In this document: positions 8,553-18,117 of the stretch, in pieces | How the letters are laid out: each line of letters begins with the position of its first letter | How positions within the stretch are numbered: position 1 is the stretch's first letter | Assembly (NCBI GenBank): GCA_900110015.1 | Contig: FOCD01000004.1 | Coordinates: 62,001 to 126,000, forward strand | Length of the DNA stretch: 64,000 nucleotides | Source: Terribacillus saccharophilus | GTDB lineage: Bacteria; Bacillota; Bacilli; Bacillales; Amphibacillaceae | Direction: 5' to 3' | Notes under the pieces: model-generated | What the model was told of the DNA's origin: nothing | Databases searched by the model: none | Seen by the model: only the letters and a program-made list of their open reading frames with translations | Position numbers and translations under genes: made by a program

Positions 8553-8566
8553 TGTAAGCGCTTTAA
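8553..8566 (+). promoter_or_regulatory. cre site between melA and the binding-protein gene
   Basis: TGTAAGCGCTTTAA matches the cre consensus in 13 of 14 positions. It lies 31 bases after melA and 41 bases before the binding-protein start, so CcpA could act as a roadblock inside the operon or repress an internal promoter. Confidence 0.6.
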
Positions 8567-8607
8567 TTGATGGAAGTCTATCAAAAAATAGAAATGTGAG
8601 GGATATC

Positions 8608-9858
8608 ATGAACAAGAAAATGACATTACTTCTAGTTTCTTTATCAGCGGTTTTTGTGCTGTCAGCTTGCGGAAACAGTGCCAATGGCGATGGACAAACA
8701 AAATTAACGCTCATGTCTACAGCCACGAATAAGGCAGACCAAGAAATCTTCAAGGAAGTTGTTTCTGAATTTGAAGAAGAGAATCCGGATATCGATATTG
8801 AAGATACTTATCCAACAGATGGATATGAAGAAATGGCACGCGTTAAGATGGCAGCAAATGATATGCCGGATTTATTCGATACACACGGCTGGTCAACTAC
8901 TCGTTATGCAGAATATACCGAGGATCTAAGTGACATGGAATGGACCGAGAATCTGGATGAAGCCATGGCCAGTATTTTAACAGATGAGACTGGGAAGCTG
9001 AATGCTTATCCGATAAATCAAGCACTTGACGGTATTACCTATAACAAGAATCTGCTAGATGAGTATGGGATAGAGCCGCCGGAAACCTTTGATGAATTCA
9101 TGACAGCACTCGAAACAGTGAAAGAAAAAAGTGGCGGGGAGGTTGTACCTTTTTGGCTGGGCGGATCAGATAAGAGCCAATTTGGGCAGTACTTTGATCA
9201 GTTCGCAACTCCGCTGTTAATCACGTCACCTTCCAATAGTCATGGTGATGCGTTACTAGATGGATCCTTTGACTGGTCTAACTACACGTACCTGCCGGAG
9301 AAGCTGAAGGAAATGAATGATAAAGGATTGCTGAATAAAGATGCAGTTACGGCTCAGACAACTCAGGTTGCGGATTTACTAGCTCAAAATAAAGTGGCAT
9401 TTATAATGATGAGTGGTTCGATTGGACGTGAGGTATCTGAGCTGAATCCAGATGTACAGCTGGGTACAATGCCGGTTCCTGCAATTCATGCAGATGATGA
9501 GCCAAGCTGGATTGGCGGTGAGCGCTTTACCTTAGCCATTTCAAAGGACTCCGAGTATAAGGAAGAAGCTAAGAAATTCATCGAGTATATCGCACAGCCG
9601 GAAGTCGCGAAAAAATTTGCAGAAGGAACATCCCTTCCGGATGCGTTAACCAATGTTGATGCCGATAATTATTTTGCTGATTTTTATAACCAGTATGAAG
9701 GTACTCGTATTGAGCCTTATTTTGACCGTGCTTACTTGCCAAGCGGAATGTGGGATCCGATGGGAGCAACAGGTCAAGAGCTTGTCTCAGGAGCAATGAC
9801 TCCGGAACAAGTATCTAAGAAAATGAGTGAAGAATATAGTCGCTTAGTGAAAAAGTAA
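8608..9858 (+). CDS. melE: ABC transporter sugar-binding lipoprotein (alpha-galactosides)
   Basis: About 416 residues of the extracellular solute-binding family 1. The signal peptide ends in the lipobox LSAC, giving a lipid-anchored protein on the outer face of the membrane. The IDIEDTYPTDGYEEMARVKMAANDMPDLF region is typical of oligosaccharide binders. ATG 8608 is preferred over the longer GTG frame because GAGGG lies 5-9 bases upstream. It sits between melA and two permeases, so melibiose/raffinose import is the natural inference. No ATPase gene is present; a shared MsmX-type ATPase elsewhere is expected. Confidence 0.88.
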   Translation: MNKKMTLLLVSLSAVFVLSACGNSANGDGQTKLTLMSTATNKADQEIFKEVVSEFEEENPDIDIEDTYPTDGYEEMARVKMAANDMPDLFDTHGWSTTRYAEYTEDLSDMEWTENLDEAMASILTDETGKLNAYPINQALDGITYNKNLLDEYGIEPPETFDEFMTALETVKEKSGGEVVPFWLGGSDKSQFGQYFDQFATPLLITSPSNSHGDALLDGSFDWSNYTYLPEKLKEMNDKGLLNKDAVTAQTTQVADLLAQNKVAFIMMSGSIGREVSELNPDVQLGTMPVPAIHADDEPSWIGGERFTLAISKDSEYKEEAKKFIEYIAQPEVAKKFAEGTSLPDALTNVDADNYFADFYNQYEGTRIEPYFDRAYLPSGMWDPMGATGQELVSGAMTPEQVSKKMSEEYSRLVKK

Positions 9859-9915
9859 AATTGTAGGCAGAAGGAGCTGATGCTCCTTCTGTTTACTAAA
9901 AGGAGATGAAAGAGA

Positions 9916-10839
9916 ATGGATCAGCCTTTATCATCGACTGTAGAAGCAAAAAAAGGAAAGAAAGCAAAAAAACGCAGAAAAGAATCCTCTCTTTGGTGGA
10001 TGTACTTGCCCAGTGTCTTGCTTGTCATGCTATTTATTGTTTATCCCTTTTTAGATGGCATCCGTATTTCCTTGACGAATTGGAATGGGTTTTCACAAGT
10101 TTATGATTACATTGGTCTTGAACAATACAAGCGAATGTTTGCTGATCCAGATACATGGCTGGTTGTAAAAAACACCCTGCTGTACGGCATTGGCAGTACT
10201 GTGCTGCAAAATATTATCGGTCTGGGCTATGCTTTATTGCTTAATCACCATCTAAAGGTACGGACGTTAACGCGCACGATCATCTACTTACCTGTTATTA
10301 TCAGCCCGCTTGTTATGGGTTACATTTGGTATTTCTTCTTTGCGTATCAAGGAGGAGCGTTGAACGATATATATAACTGGCTTGGTTTGGATCCGGTCAA
10401 TGCGCTCGGTAATCCAGAAGTGAACCCGTACATTATCGTTTTCGTTAATACGTTTCAGTTTGTAGGTGTTGCGATGATTATCTATCTGGCTGGTTTGCAG
10501 AGTATTTCCAAGGAGTATTACGAAGCAGCGAATATTGATGGTGCGTCAAGCTGGTCGAAATTTAAGAATATTACGCTGCCATTGCTGGCGCCTGCGATCA
10601 CAATCAATGTTGTTATCAACATAATTGGCGGACTGAAGCTATTCGATGTAATTGTCTCGCTGACAAATGGCGGTCCGGGTAATGCCTCTCAGTCGATGTC
10701 GACGTTTATGTACTCGCTTTATTTTGCGCGGCAGGATGCGGGTTACGCAGCAACGCAAGGTGTATTAATGGCAGTGATTATCCTGGTACTTAGTTTGGCA
10801 GCACTGCTCTACCTAAAACGAAAAGAGGTGGAAGCATAA
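9916..10839 (+). CDS. melD: ABC sugar permease (MalF/UgpA type)
   Basis: 307 residues with a Lys/Arg-rich cytoplasmic N-tail (residues 12-24) followed by six TM segments. The EAA loop ([23 protein letters not shown]) near residues 197-219, which docks on the ATPase, is intact. It pairs with the next permease, which starts inside its stop codon, to form the membrane channel for the adjacent binding protein. GGAG lies upstream of ATG 9916. Confidence 0.88.
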   Translation: MDQPLSSTVEAKKGKKAKKRRKESSLWWMYLPSVLLVMLFIVYPFLDGIRISLTNWNGFSQVYDYIGLEQYKRMFADPDTWLVVKNTLLYGIGSTVLQNIIGLGYALLLNHHLKVRTLTRTIIYLPVIISPLVMGYIWYFFFAYQGGALNDIYNWLGLDPVNALGNPEVNPYIIVFVNTFQFVGVAMIIYLAGLQSISKEYYEAANIDGASSWSKFKNITLPLLAPAITINVVINIIGGLKLFDVIVSLTNGGPGNASQSMSTFMYSLYFARQDAGYAATQGVLMAVIILVLSLAALLYLKRKEVEA

Positions 10840-11669
10840 TGAATCAAGTGTCCAAAAGGGCCAAATGGTTTTTAACAGCTGTAGCTTTAGTGATAACCTT
10901 ACTTCATTTAATTCCATACTACATTTTGTTAACGACTGCTTTTAAGCGGGCCGGTGACTTTTCGTCAAAATGGTTGTTCCCAGAATACTTTAGCTTGGAG
11001 AACTTCACGGCTGCTTGGGAACAGGCGAATCTGTCTAATGCGTTTATGAACACCTTTGTGATTACCTTCTTTGCAGCAGCGATGCTTATACTATTCGGCT
11101 CCTTGGCAGCTTACGCACTGGCAAGACGCCAAACAAGGTTGAATAAGTATGTGTATATGTTATTTGTCGCAGTGATGGTGATTCCGCCGCTGACAGCACT
11201 CGTTCCGTTGTATCAGCTGGTCGTAGACGTTGGTCTGATGAATACACGCCTAGTAGCTGTCCTAAATAATGTGGCTGCATTCTTACCGTTAACCATTTTC
11301 TTGTATGCAGGTTTCATTCGTTCCACGGTACCAAAAGAATTAGAAGAAGCAGCAAAAATGGACGGAGCCAGCACAATCGGCATCTTCTTTCGGATAGTGT
11401 TCCCGTTGCTAAAACCAATTACCGCAACCGTATTGATTCTGTCTTGTGTTTATATTTGGAACGACTATCAGTTTGCCATCTTCTTCTTGCAAGATTCCGA
11501 TATGCATACATTGACTGTAGCCCTAGCAAGCTTCTTTGGTCAAAATACCAGCCAGCTTGGACTTGTAGGAGCGGCTGCACTTATTGCATCATTGCCAATG
11601 ATTTTCTTGTTTTTATTCCTGCAGCGCTTCTTTATTGAAGGACTTGCGGCCGGAAGTGTCAAAGGATAA
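10839..11669 (+). CDS. melC: ABC sugar permease (MalG/UgpE type)
   Basis: 276 residues with six TM segments and the EAA loop (KELEEAAKMDGASTIGIFFRIVFPLL) near residues 167-192. The ATG shares one base with the TAA of the upstream permease, so the two subunits are translationally coupled at equal stoichiometry. The ending FIEGLAAGSVKG is characteristic of this subunit. Confidence 0.88.
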   Translation: MNQVSKRAKWFLTAVALVITLLHLIPYYILLTTAFKRAGDFSSKWLFPEYFSLENFTAAWEQANLSNAFMNTFVITFFAAAMLILFGSLAAYALARRQTRLNKYVYMLFVAVMVIPPLTALVPLYQLVVDVGLMNTRLVAVLNNVAAFLPLTIFLYAGFIRSTVPKELEEAAKMDGASTIGIFFRIVFPLLKPITATVLILSCVYIWNDYQFAIFFLQDSDMHTLTVALASFFGQNTSQLGLVGAAALIASLPMIFLFLFLQRFFIEGLAAGSVKG

Positions 11670-11762
11670 GAGGGAGTCTTATCAAAAGCATAATCGAGCA
11701 AATTCTAAAGCGGCTATTCCAGTCGCTTTGTTTGTGTTTAGCTGTTAGATTGGAGGGAGATT

Positions 11763-12659
11763 ATGTCTGCTAATCAGCGAGAGGAAGGGTACGGTGTATA
11801 TGGTTTTCACTTCTATGACGCACTCTTTAATGAGATGGCAAACATTTTACTGCTTGGACGAGATAAAAAAACACCAGGCGCTATCTACGATTGGTACGGA
11901 ATGCAGCGGGAGGACGTAGGAACTTACGTATTCCAATATACCTTATCTGGAAAAGGGCAGATTCATATAGAAGGAACAAGCTATGCACTAAAGCCAGGAG
12001 AAGCATTTATTGTGGAGATACCAAGTGACCATCGATATTATCTGCCTGAAGATAGTGACGGATGGGAGTTTATTTTTATCACTTTAGTGGGCAGTAAAGC
12101 AGCAGAATGCTGGCGATTTGCCAAAGCACGAAGCGGCTCTGTGCTAAAGTTATCTCCCGATTCTAAATTAATTCAGCTTTTATTTACTATCTATCAGGAT
12201 ACTGCTGATCAAAAGATTACCGACGTCTACCATGCCTCGGCAAAAGCATACGAGTTTATGATGGAGCTGTACCGATTTGCAAAAAACATTGAGAAATCGC
12301 CAAAAGATCTTTCAGTTCCAATTGCAAAAACGCTCTCCTATATCCAAACAAGATATGCTGATCCACTTACATTAGATGATATTGCGGCTGCTTCTGGCTA
12401 TTCGCGTTATTACTTTCTGAAGCAGTTCCAGCAAGATGTCCATATGAGTCCTATTCAATACCTCACCAAAATTAGAGTCAAGAAGGCAGCTGATCTTCTG
12501 CTTGCGACAACGTACACTGTGAATGAAATCGCTGAAAAAGTAGGGTACGCCAACGCGAATTACTTCAATAAGGTCTTCCGCAAAGCAGTGGGGATGTCTG
12601 CCGGCAAGTTTAGAAGAAGCAAGGATCCATCTAAAATTGATCATTTAATTATTGATTAG
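11763..12659 (+). CDS. AraC-family regulator of the alpha-galactoside operon
   Basis: 298 residues. The N-terminal half (about 40-110) is a cupin-like sugar-sensing domain (GKGQIHIEGTSYALKPGEAFIVEIP), and the C-terminal 100 residues hold two helix-turn-helix units (LDDIAAASGYSRYYFLKQF and VNEIAEKVGYANANYFNKVFRK). It lies at the end of the mel operon and most likely activates it in response to melibiose or a related sugar, like MsmR or MelR. A GGAGGG site precedes ATG 11763. The 93-base gap from melC shows no clear terminator. Confidence 0.85.
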   Translation: MSANQREEGYGVYGFHFYDALFNEMANILLLGRDKKTPGAIYDWYGMQREDVGTYVFQYTLSGKGQIHIEGTSYALKPGEAFIVEIPSDHRYYLPEDSDGWEFIFITLVGSKAAECWRFAKARSGSVLKLSPDSKLIQLLFTIYQDTADQKITDVYHASAKAYEFMMELYRFAKNIEKSPKDLSVPIAKTLSYIQTRYADPLTLDDIAAASGYSRYYFLKQFQQDVHMSPIQYLTKIRVKKAADLLLATTYTVNEIAEKVGYANANYFNKVFRKAVGMSAGKFRRSKDPSKIDHLIID

Positions 12660-12758
12660 ATGATACGCTGAGAAGTATGAAGTATGCTTAAATGGTAGCT
12701 AAAGATAGAAAAGTTAAGAACCATAAAATTCAGCCGATAGATAGGGCGGAGGGGTTAT

Positions 12759-12980
12759 ATGGATAAATTAGATTTTTCAAGTGTAGATAATTCGATAATT
12801 AATGAGATGGCTGGTAGACTAGGTATCTTTATGGGTTCGTTACTTGGGGTTGGAATAATTTTAATTATACTTTTTAAGTTATTAAGAGTTCCTAATAAGT
12901 TAGCTTCTTTTCTATCTACTTGCGTAATGCTTTATACTGCGTACCTATTAGTTACCAAATTTAACGTTTTTACACTTTAA
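12759..12980 (+). CDS. Small two-TM membrane protein
   Basis: 73 residues with an acidic outer or inner N-tail (about 1-20) and two hydrophobic helices (about 22-43 and 48-68). A very good GGAGGGG site precedes ATG 12759. No family recognised. It stands between the mel operon and the convergent fbp gene and shares the terminator at 13033. Confidence 0.65.
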   Translation: MDKLDFSSVDNSIINEMAGRLGIFMGSLLGVGIILIILFKLLRVPNKLASFLSTCVMLYTAYLLVTKFNVFTL

Positions 12981-13032
12981 TAAGAATTTTTTCATGGCAT
13001 TAGCAGATGTAAGACAAGGTGTAGGTAATATC

Positions 13033-13064
13033 AAAAAAGCCCCTATTCTTGAATAGGGGCTTTT
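13033..13064. terminator. Bidirectional terminator between convergent genes
   Basis: AAAAGCCCCTATTC and GAATAGGGGCTTTT form a 14-bp perfect stem with a 2-base apex, flanked by A and T runs. Confidence 0.9.
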
Positions 13065-13105
13065 GAAGCACGTAAGGTTAGGTAATTCTTGCGTTTTCTT
13101 TATTC

Positions 13106-15037
13106 TCACTTCATATAACGATACTCCATCAAATTCTTGAGTATATTAATTTCCTGACATAATTCCTCTCCAACATTCGTCTCCAGAACCTTTTTCCGCT
13201 CCAGTTCTTTATCTACCAATCGCTTAACGGATAATACATCTGTACCATCATGTAGCACTTCGTTTTTGGAGTTGAAATGCTTGTGAGCGACAAGCTTCAT
13301 GCCATAGGAGTTATACAATAATGTGTATCCAGCGATGCCCGTTTTCGATTGGTAGGCTTTGGAGAAGCCTCCATCGATAACGATGATCTTTCCGTTCGCT
13401 TTGATCGGGTTTTCGCCTTCAATCTCTTTCACAGGTGTATGGCCGTTAATGATGTGGCCATGTTCTGGATCTAGATCAAATTCTGTTAGAATTTTTTCGC
13501 ACGTTTCCTCGTTTTCACGTAGATGGTAATAATGATTTTTGATTTCCTTATGAGTCACCTTATCTTTGATAAAGTAACGTTCAAAAGTTGTCATGGCTCT
13601 TTTACCGAATAGGGAAGAGTATTCACCCGTCCATAAATACCAGACCATGTCTGTAGCCAAATCATCTGTTTCTTCTGGATGAGCAAATGAATAGCGAAGA
13701 TATTGTTCGAATCTATCTAGCAGCTCGCGGCCTGCGTAGTCTTTACCCTCAATCTCCATCTTTTCCATATCGCCATTTTGATCTATCGGTATACATCCAT
13801 GTATTAAAAGGTTGCCGTTATATCGCAAATACAGACTGCCTTTCCTCATGAGGAAGTTCATGTGTCTGGCCAGCTTCTCGGAATGCTGAACAGAGAATAG
13901 AAGCTTGTCGATCACTTGCTGTTCTTCTTCTAATAGCATATCAGGCTGCTTTGGATTGATCGTGCTGAAGCATGTATTTTCTAACGGGTAAGCTTTGCCA
14001 TTTAGAGTTATTTCATTTGAGTCAAAATTGATTTTCTCAAGCAACAATCGTTCTTCCATATTGAAAAAGTCTCGTCTTTTGATAATTGGACTTTCCAGCT
14101 TGAATTGAATCATTGAAATTGCCTGGTGCATCTTAGTTATCTGTACGATCTCTTCCTCAGATGTTTTTTTATCTGCTTGCGTTTTAGGACGAAACGCAGG
14201 GTTATCGTCATAATATTTCTCCGCTAGATTTAGCAGCGGGCGAAGGTTAATACCGTAAACATCTTCAATAATGTCCAAGTTGTCATAGCGCGCGCAGATA
14301 CGAAGGATATTCGCTAGACAAACTTTTGATCCAGCAAAGGCGCCAATCCAGAGCACATCATGATTTCCCCATTGCACATCAACAGAATGATAATTAATGA
14401 GTTCTTCCATAATTTTATCCGGTTCAGGTCCGCGATCATAAATATCACCTACAACATGCAGATGATCCACTACGAGCTGGTGCGTACTGTATGCCAGTCC
14501 TGTGATGAGCTTGTCAGCTTGTCCGAGCGAGATAACTTGCTCGAGAATCTCGTGATAATATTGCTCCTTATTTCCGGATTCCTCCGTTTTGTATAGGAGT
14601 TCTTCAATAATATAAGCAAACTGATTGGGCAATGCCTTGCGTAGTTTGGAGCGCGTATATTTAGAAGAGGCATATGAGATTAACTTGATCATTCGTTTGA
14701 TCGTCTTTTTATACCACTCGTTAAGATCCTCATCCTGATTAAAGTCATTTTTAATGATTTGCAGTTTCTCTTCTGGGTAATAAACCAAAGCAGCGAGTTC
14801 ATCAATTTCTTTTTCAAAGATGACACCGCTGAAGATATCTCGGATTTTTTCTTTTACTCTTCCAGAGCCATTTCGCAGCACATGCTGAAAGGCTTGATAT
14901 TCCCCATGTAAGTCACTGACAAAATGCTCGGTACCCTTAGGGAGATTGAGAATAGCTTTTAAATTGATTATTTCAGTGACTACTTTTTCTTCCGTGTCAT
15001 ATTTCTGAGCTAGTAAGTCTAAGTATTTGGTGTTCAA
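13106..15037 (-). CDS. fbp: Class III fructose-1,6-bisphosphatase
   Basis: 643 residues, close to the Bacillus class III enzyme. It dephosphorylates fructose-1,6-bisphosphate in gluconeogenesis, in the cytoplasm. Metal-binding phosphoesterase motifs are visible: SDLHGEYQ (about 42-49), [12 protein letters not shown] (about 196-207) and [11 protein letters not shown] (about 222-232), plus NGHTPVKE near 530. The start is TTG 15037 with AAAGGAGAT upstream. It is a single gene with its own terminator. Confidence 0.95.
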   Translation of the reverse strand: MNTKYLDLLAQKYDTEEKVVTEIINLKAILNLPKGTEHFVSDLHGEYQAFQHVLRNGSGRVKEKIRDIFSGVIFEKEIDELAALVYYPEEKLQIIKNDFNQDEDLNEWYKKTIKRMIKLISYASSKYTRSKLRKALPNQFAYIIEELLYKTEESGNKEQYYHEILEQVISLGQADKLITGLAYSTHQLVVDHLHVVGDIYDRGPEPDKIMEELINYHSVDVQWGNHDVLWIGAFAGSKVCLANILRICARYDNLDIIEDVYGINLRPLLNLAEKYYDDNPAFRPKTQADKKTSEEEIVQITKMHQAISMIQFKLESPIIKRRDFFNMEERLLLEKINFDSNEITLNGKAYPLENTCFSTINPKQPDMLLEEEQQVIDKLLFSVQHSEKLARHMNFLMRKGSLYLRYNGNLLIHGCIPIDQNGDMEKMEIEGKDYAGRELLDRFEQYLRYSFAHPEETDDLATDMVWYLWTGEYSSLFGKRAMTTFERYFIKDKVTHKEIKNHYYHLRENEETCEKILTEFDLDPEHGHIINGHTPVKEIEGENPIKANGKIIVIDGGFSKAYQSKTGIAGYTLLYNSYGMKLVAHKHFNSKNEVLHDGTDVLSVKRLVDKELERKKVLETNVGEELCQEINILKNLMEYRYMK

Positions 15038-15158
15038 GATTATGTATCTCCTTTCAGAATTACTAACTTTTACATAATTTTACTTCTTCTATTATAAAAT
15101 AAATTTGCAAGTATAGGTGAAATTTGTGCTATTGTATCGAATTTTAATAGTTACATAA

Positions 15159-15365
15159 TTGATAGTATCTTATTTTTCCCTTTCTGACCAAGGAGTGAAA
15201 CTTGATAAGATTGGCAGTTCATATCTTTTGAATAAAGTGGCAGAAGGCAAGCTGGATGCTATGGTGAACAAAGTCCTTTCCCGTGAGGAAATACCTGATA
15301 GGTTGAATGAAGTAAAAGATAACCATGTACGTGAGAAGGTTGTTGTTCGAATGCAGCCTGAGTGA
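15159..15365 (+). pseudogene. Remnant of a zinc-type alcohol dehydrogenase / quinone oxidoreductase C-terminus
   Basis: About 60 residues match only the last segment of the MDR superfamily: the EGKLDAMVNKVLSREEIPDRL stretch and the closing HVREKVVVRM equal the usual GKL-PVIDRVFPLEEIPEAL and H-R-GKIVV ending. The cofactor-binding and catalytic domains are missing, upstream sequence is fbp promoter DNA, and no ribosome site precedes the frame. It is best read as a decayed gene end. Confidence 0.6.
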
Positions 15366-15506
15366 ATGAAGAAATAAGGATTACTTCCAAGGGGATGAAG
15401 TCCTTTTTTGGTTCAAATTAATTGTGAAAAGTTCTCAGGAATTAGCAGAGGCCATACTGCTTGTGGTAAAATTATAAGGTTAAAAAATTTAGAATGAGGT
15501 AACTGT

Positions 15507-16379
15507 ATGAGCAAAATCAGAAAGCGTAACCGAAGTAAGTTATTCATCTTGTTACGAGGATTAGCCGTCATCCTCGGGGGATTCATCGCAGCATACGGCC
15601 TGGAAACCGTCTTGATCCCAAACAATGTATCAGACGGAGGCGTCACTGGTATCAGTATCGTCATTTCTCAACTAGCTGGACTGCCGCTAGGTGCACTAAT
15701 CGCTATTATTAACCTCCCATTTGTATGGTTAGGTTATAAACAGATAGGAAAAAGCTTCGCGATTTATTCTGTAATCGGAATCGCGTCATTATCTATTGGT
15801 ACAGTTCTTATGCATCACACACCAGCCATTATTGAAGGAGACACCCTGCTCGTTACTGTAGTCGGAGGTATTATCCTAGGTTTAGGTATGGGTCTCGCTT
15901 TGCGTAATGGTGGAGCAGTAGACGGCATTGATATGCTGGCCGTTCTGCTATCACGTAAGTTACCATTTGGAACAAGTGATTTGATCTTATTCCTTAACAT
16001 GTTTGTCTTCATCTTTGTTTCCACTGTATTTGGTCTGAAGGGAGCTATTCTCTCAGCAATCGCCTACTTTATCGCATCCAAAGTCATCCACATCGTAGAA
16101 GAAGGTCTAAGCGGTTCGAAAACCTTCAAAATCATTACTACCGAACCAAAGCTTATGGTAGAAACCATTCGCGACCGGTTAGGAAGAAGTGCTACCTACA
16201 AGGAAGCATACGGCGGATATACACATGAAAAGTTTATGGAAATCACATGCATTATTAACCGCCTAGAGGAAAGTAAGATGAAGGAAATCATCAATGATAT
16301 TGATGATGGAGCTTTTGTTACAATTTATGATGTAGCGGAAGTTAAGGGTGGTACGTTTAGGAAGAGTGATATTCACTAA
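15507..16379 (+). CDS. YitT-family membrane protein
   Basis: 290 residues: five TM segments in the first 190 residues (YitT membrane domain), including the conserved NNVSDGGVTGISI and LRNGGAVDGIDMLA stretches, followed by a cytoplasmic DUF2179 domain (about 200-285; YTHEKFMEITCIINRLE). The family is widespread in Firmicutes and of unsettled function; some members are linked to small-molecule transport. GAGGT lies upstream of ATG 15507; a good terminator follows, so it is monocistronic. Confidence 0.9.
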   Translation: MSKIRKRNRSKLFILLRGLAVILGGFIAAYGLETVLIPNNVSDGGVTGISIVISQLAGLPLGALIAIINLPFVWLGYKQIGKSFAIYSVIGIASLSIGTVLMHHTPAIIEGDTLLVTVVGGIILGLGMGLALRNGGAVDGIDMLAVLLSRKLPFGTSDLILFLNMFVFIFVSTVFGLKGAILSAIAYFIASKVIHIVEEGLSGSKTFKIITTEPKLMVETIRDRLGRSATYKEAYGGYTHEKFMEITCIINRLEESKMKEIINDIDDGAFVTIYDVAEVKGGTFRKSDIH

Positions 16380-16408
16380 CGTCGATATTGAAATAAGATA
16401 CTTTTAAG

Positions 16409-16444
16409 AAAGTGCAATCTTGCTAACCAGGATTGCACTTTTTA
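16409..16444. terminator. Terminator after the YitT gene
   Basis: AAAGTGCAATCTTG pairs with CAGGATTGCACTTT around a short loop, then a T run. Confidence 0.85.
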
Positions 16445-16750
16445 TTGGGCCAAAGGACTATAAAGGGAATCTTTTGATAAGTAGGCATTTGTAACTGCAC
16501 AATAGGCTATATAAGAATCCATATTATCAACCATTGAAAATTTAACAGAAATAATGTACGGCGTTTATTTTGAGAAATACTGAGTATATCGGTGATACTG
16601 AAGATAATATGCTGTAAAACTAATAAATGAGATTTATAGGGTATTTCTAAAATATCAGGTTGAGAACAAGTAAGCATATACCTTAATACTGAATGGTTAA
16701 TCAGAGTATGTTCCTCAATGGATGCTTTAACAATAACTGAAACACAAAGT
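16445..16750. other. Gene-free AT-rich stretch
   Basis: No frame with a ribosome site, no tRNA and no repeat arms that I can support. It separates the YitT terminator from the minus-strand bacteriocin-like pair. Confidence 0.5.
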
Positions 16751-16781
16751 AAGAGGAGGAGTATGAATCACTCCTCCTCTT
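16751..16781 (-). terminator. Hairpin after the small two-TM gene
   Basis: AAGAGGAGGAGT and ACTCCTCCTCTT form a 12-bp perfect stem with a 7-base loop. The T-rich tail on the minus strand is modest, so termination strength is uncertain. Confidence 0.6.
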
Positions 16782-16786
16782 ACAAA

Positions 16787-16963
16787 TCACTCCATTTTTT
16801 TCCTTGTCTTAGATATTATCACGATGATAATTATTAAAATCAATCCAATAATAGGAGATATCAAATAAATATTAGGGCGAGTTGAATCAATTAGTAGCGT
16901 ATAGAGACTAATAGCAATACCCAACAAAGAGAGTAAAAAGAGTGTTATTTTTAGCAGTCTCAT
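16787..16963 (-). CDS. Small two-TM protein next to the SdpC-like precursor (possible immunity protein)
   Basis: 58 residues with two hydrophobic helices (about 2-21 and 31-51) and a basic C-terminal tail (SKTRKKME). ATG 16963 is chosen because GAGGTGGATAGA precedes it; the earlier GTG overlaps that site. It begins about 25 bases after the SdpC-like precursor on the same strand, so they form an operon. Small multi-TM proteins beside secreted toxins are often the self-protection partner; that role is inference. Confidence 0.65.
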   Translation of the reverse strand: MRLLKITLFLLSLLGIAISLYTLLIDSTRPNIYLISPIIGLILIIIIVIISKTRKKME

Positions 16964-16988
16964 TCTATCCACCTCAGCGTAGTTATAC

Positions 16989-17681
16989 TTATTGTGATTT
17001 TACCCAATAGAAGTAATATTTTTTAGTTATAGGATTTCTTAAAGTTTTAATTTTAATTCCTTTTCCAGCAGAGTTATTGTAACTCAAAATGCTAGCACCT
17101 GCTCCATAAAATGCTACTGAAATTCCTGCAGCTGGTGCTCCGCCTGGAATTAGTGCAATAAGTCCTGAAGCCGCTGCACCACCGTTTAAAATGGCAACCA
17201 TTTTATTAACTGTGCATGAATCAAGATAAATTGTCCCAGAAACGGCATTCCCAACATATCTATTTGATCCACCACACTTTTTCTTCTTAGCCATTATAGA
17301 GAATTGTGGTTCGGAATCTGCTAGAGAAGCGTTTGCTCTATCATAAGCTTCTTTAGTTTCCATGACAAGTGTCGATGATAACCCATCCTCTAAAGCTTTT
17401 TCGTAATCAAATTCAATATATGTACCACTAGCATCCACGTAAGGTTGTAGAGCCATACCTTTTTTAGCCTCTTCTTGCATCTCTTCGCTTTCTATTGTTT
17501 CTTTCATTTTCTCAATCTCATCATCAGAAAGGAAATCTTCTAGTTGAGACAAATCTAAGGATGTAGAATCATTAGCTCCGTTTTCTATAGTACTAGTTGC
17601 AGCGTTTGACACTGAAGCTCCATTCATAATTACAGACAATAAAATAGTTAATGCTATAACCACTTTCCAAGTTCTTTTCAT
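16989..17681 (-). CDS. Secreted peptide precursor with SdpC-like architecture (putative bacteriocin)
   Basis: 230 residues. A Sec signal peptide (about 1-28, ending SNAATS) is followed by an acidic pro-region (about 30-125) and a very different C-terminal part that starts after the basic MAKKKK. That part holds Cys135 and Cys154 (able to form a disulfide) and a Gly/Ala-rich hydrophobic hairpin (about 160-197). The order signal, pro-region, Cys pair, hydrophobic segments is that of the B. subtilis cannibalism toxin SdpC, though the residues themselves do not look alike. AGGAGG precedes ATG 17681. Role as an antimicrobial is inference. Confidence 0.7.
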   Translation of the reverse strand: MKRTWKVVIALTILLSVIMNGASVSNAATSTIENGANDSTSLDLSQLEDFLSDDEIEKMKETIESEEMQEEAKKGMALQPYVDASGTYIEFDYEKALEDGLSSTLVMETKEAYDRANASLADSEPQFSIMAKKKKCGGSNRYVGNAVSGTIYLDSCTVNKMVAILNGGAAASGLIALIPGGAPAAGISVAFYGAGASILSYNNSAGKGIKIKTLRNPITKKYYFYWVKSQ

Positions 17682-18117
17682 AAATATATATCCTCCTATA
17701 GGTTAATTAATTACATAAGTAATGCTATCACACTATTACCTTTAATGGAATACTTTTACTATAATGTAATTTTATGTATATTAATTAAATTTATTACCTT
17801 ATAGGGGCTGATAAGACCACTTGAAATGGTTTAAGTGTAACTTTCCGTTATCAAAGAATTCAGTAATCGTAGGAATGATAAATCGAACCGCAGTTATAGT
17901 TACTTGTCTTGTAATAAGTTTTTAAATCCCCTGTTTCACATAAGATACTATTCAAGAGTGTCTTTTGTGTGTTCCCTTAAAAATAGAAAAAAGACACCTC
18001 TCTTGTGGCGGAAGCGTCTTTTGTATGTTTATTTCAAGTCTCTAAAAAATCCTAAACTAATCTTAAGATAGCGCTCAATTAAACTGACAAAACTACCTAA
18101 ATAGGAATGATTAGAAT
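17682..18117. other. Gene-free region with an imperfect inverted repeat
   Basis: No coding frame can be supported. CAAGAGTGTCTTTT (about 17952-17965) and AAAAGACACCTCTCTTG (about 17989-18005) are inverted copies with a 3-base insertion, and GTCTTTTGT recurs at about 18022. This may be a weak terminator for the pseudogene side or a decayed repeat. The 17700-17800 part is very AT-rich and should hold the promoter of the SdpC-like gene. Confidence 0.4.
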
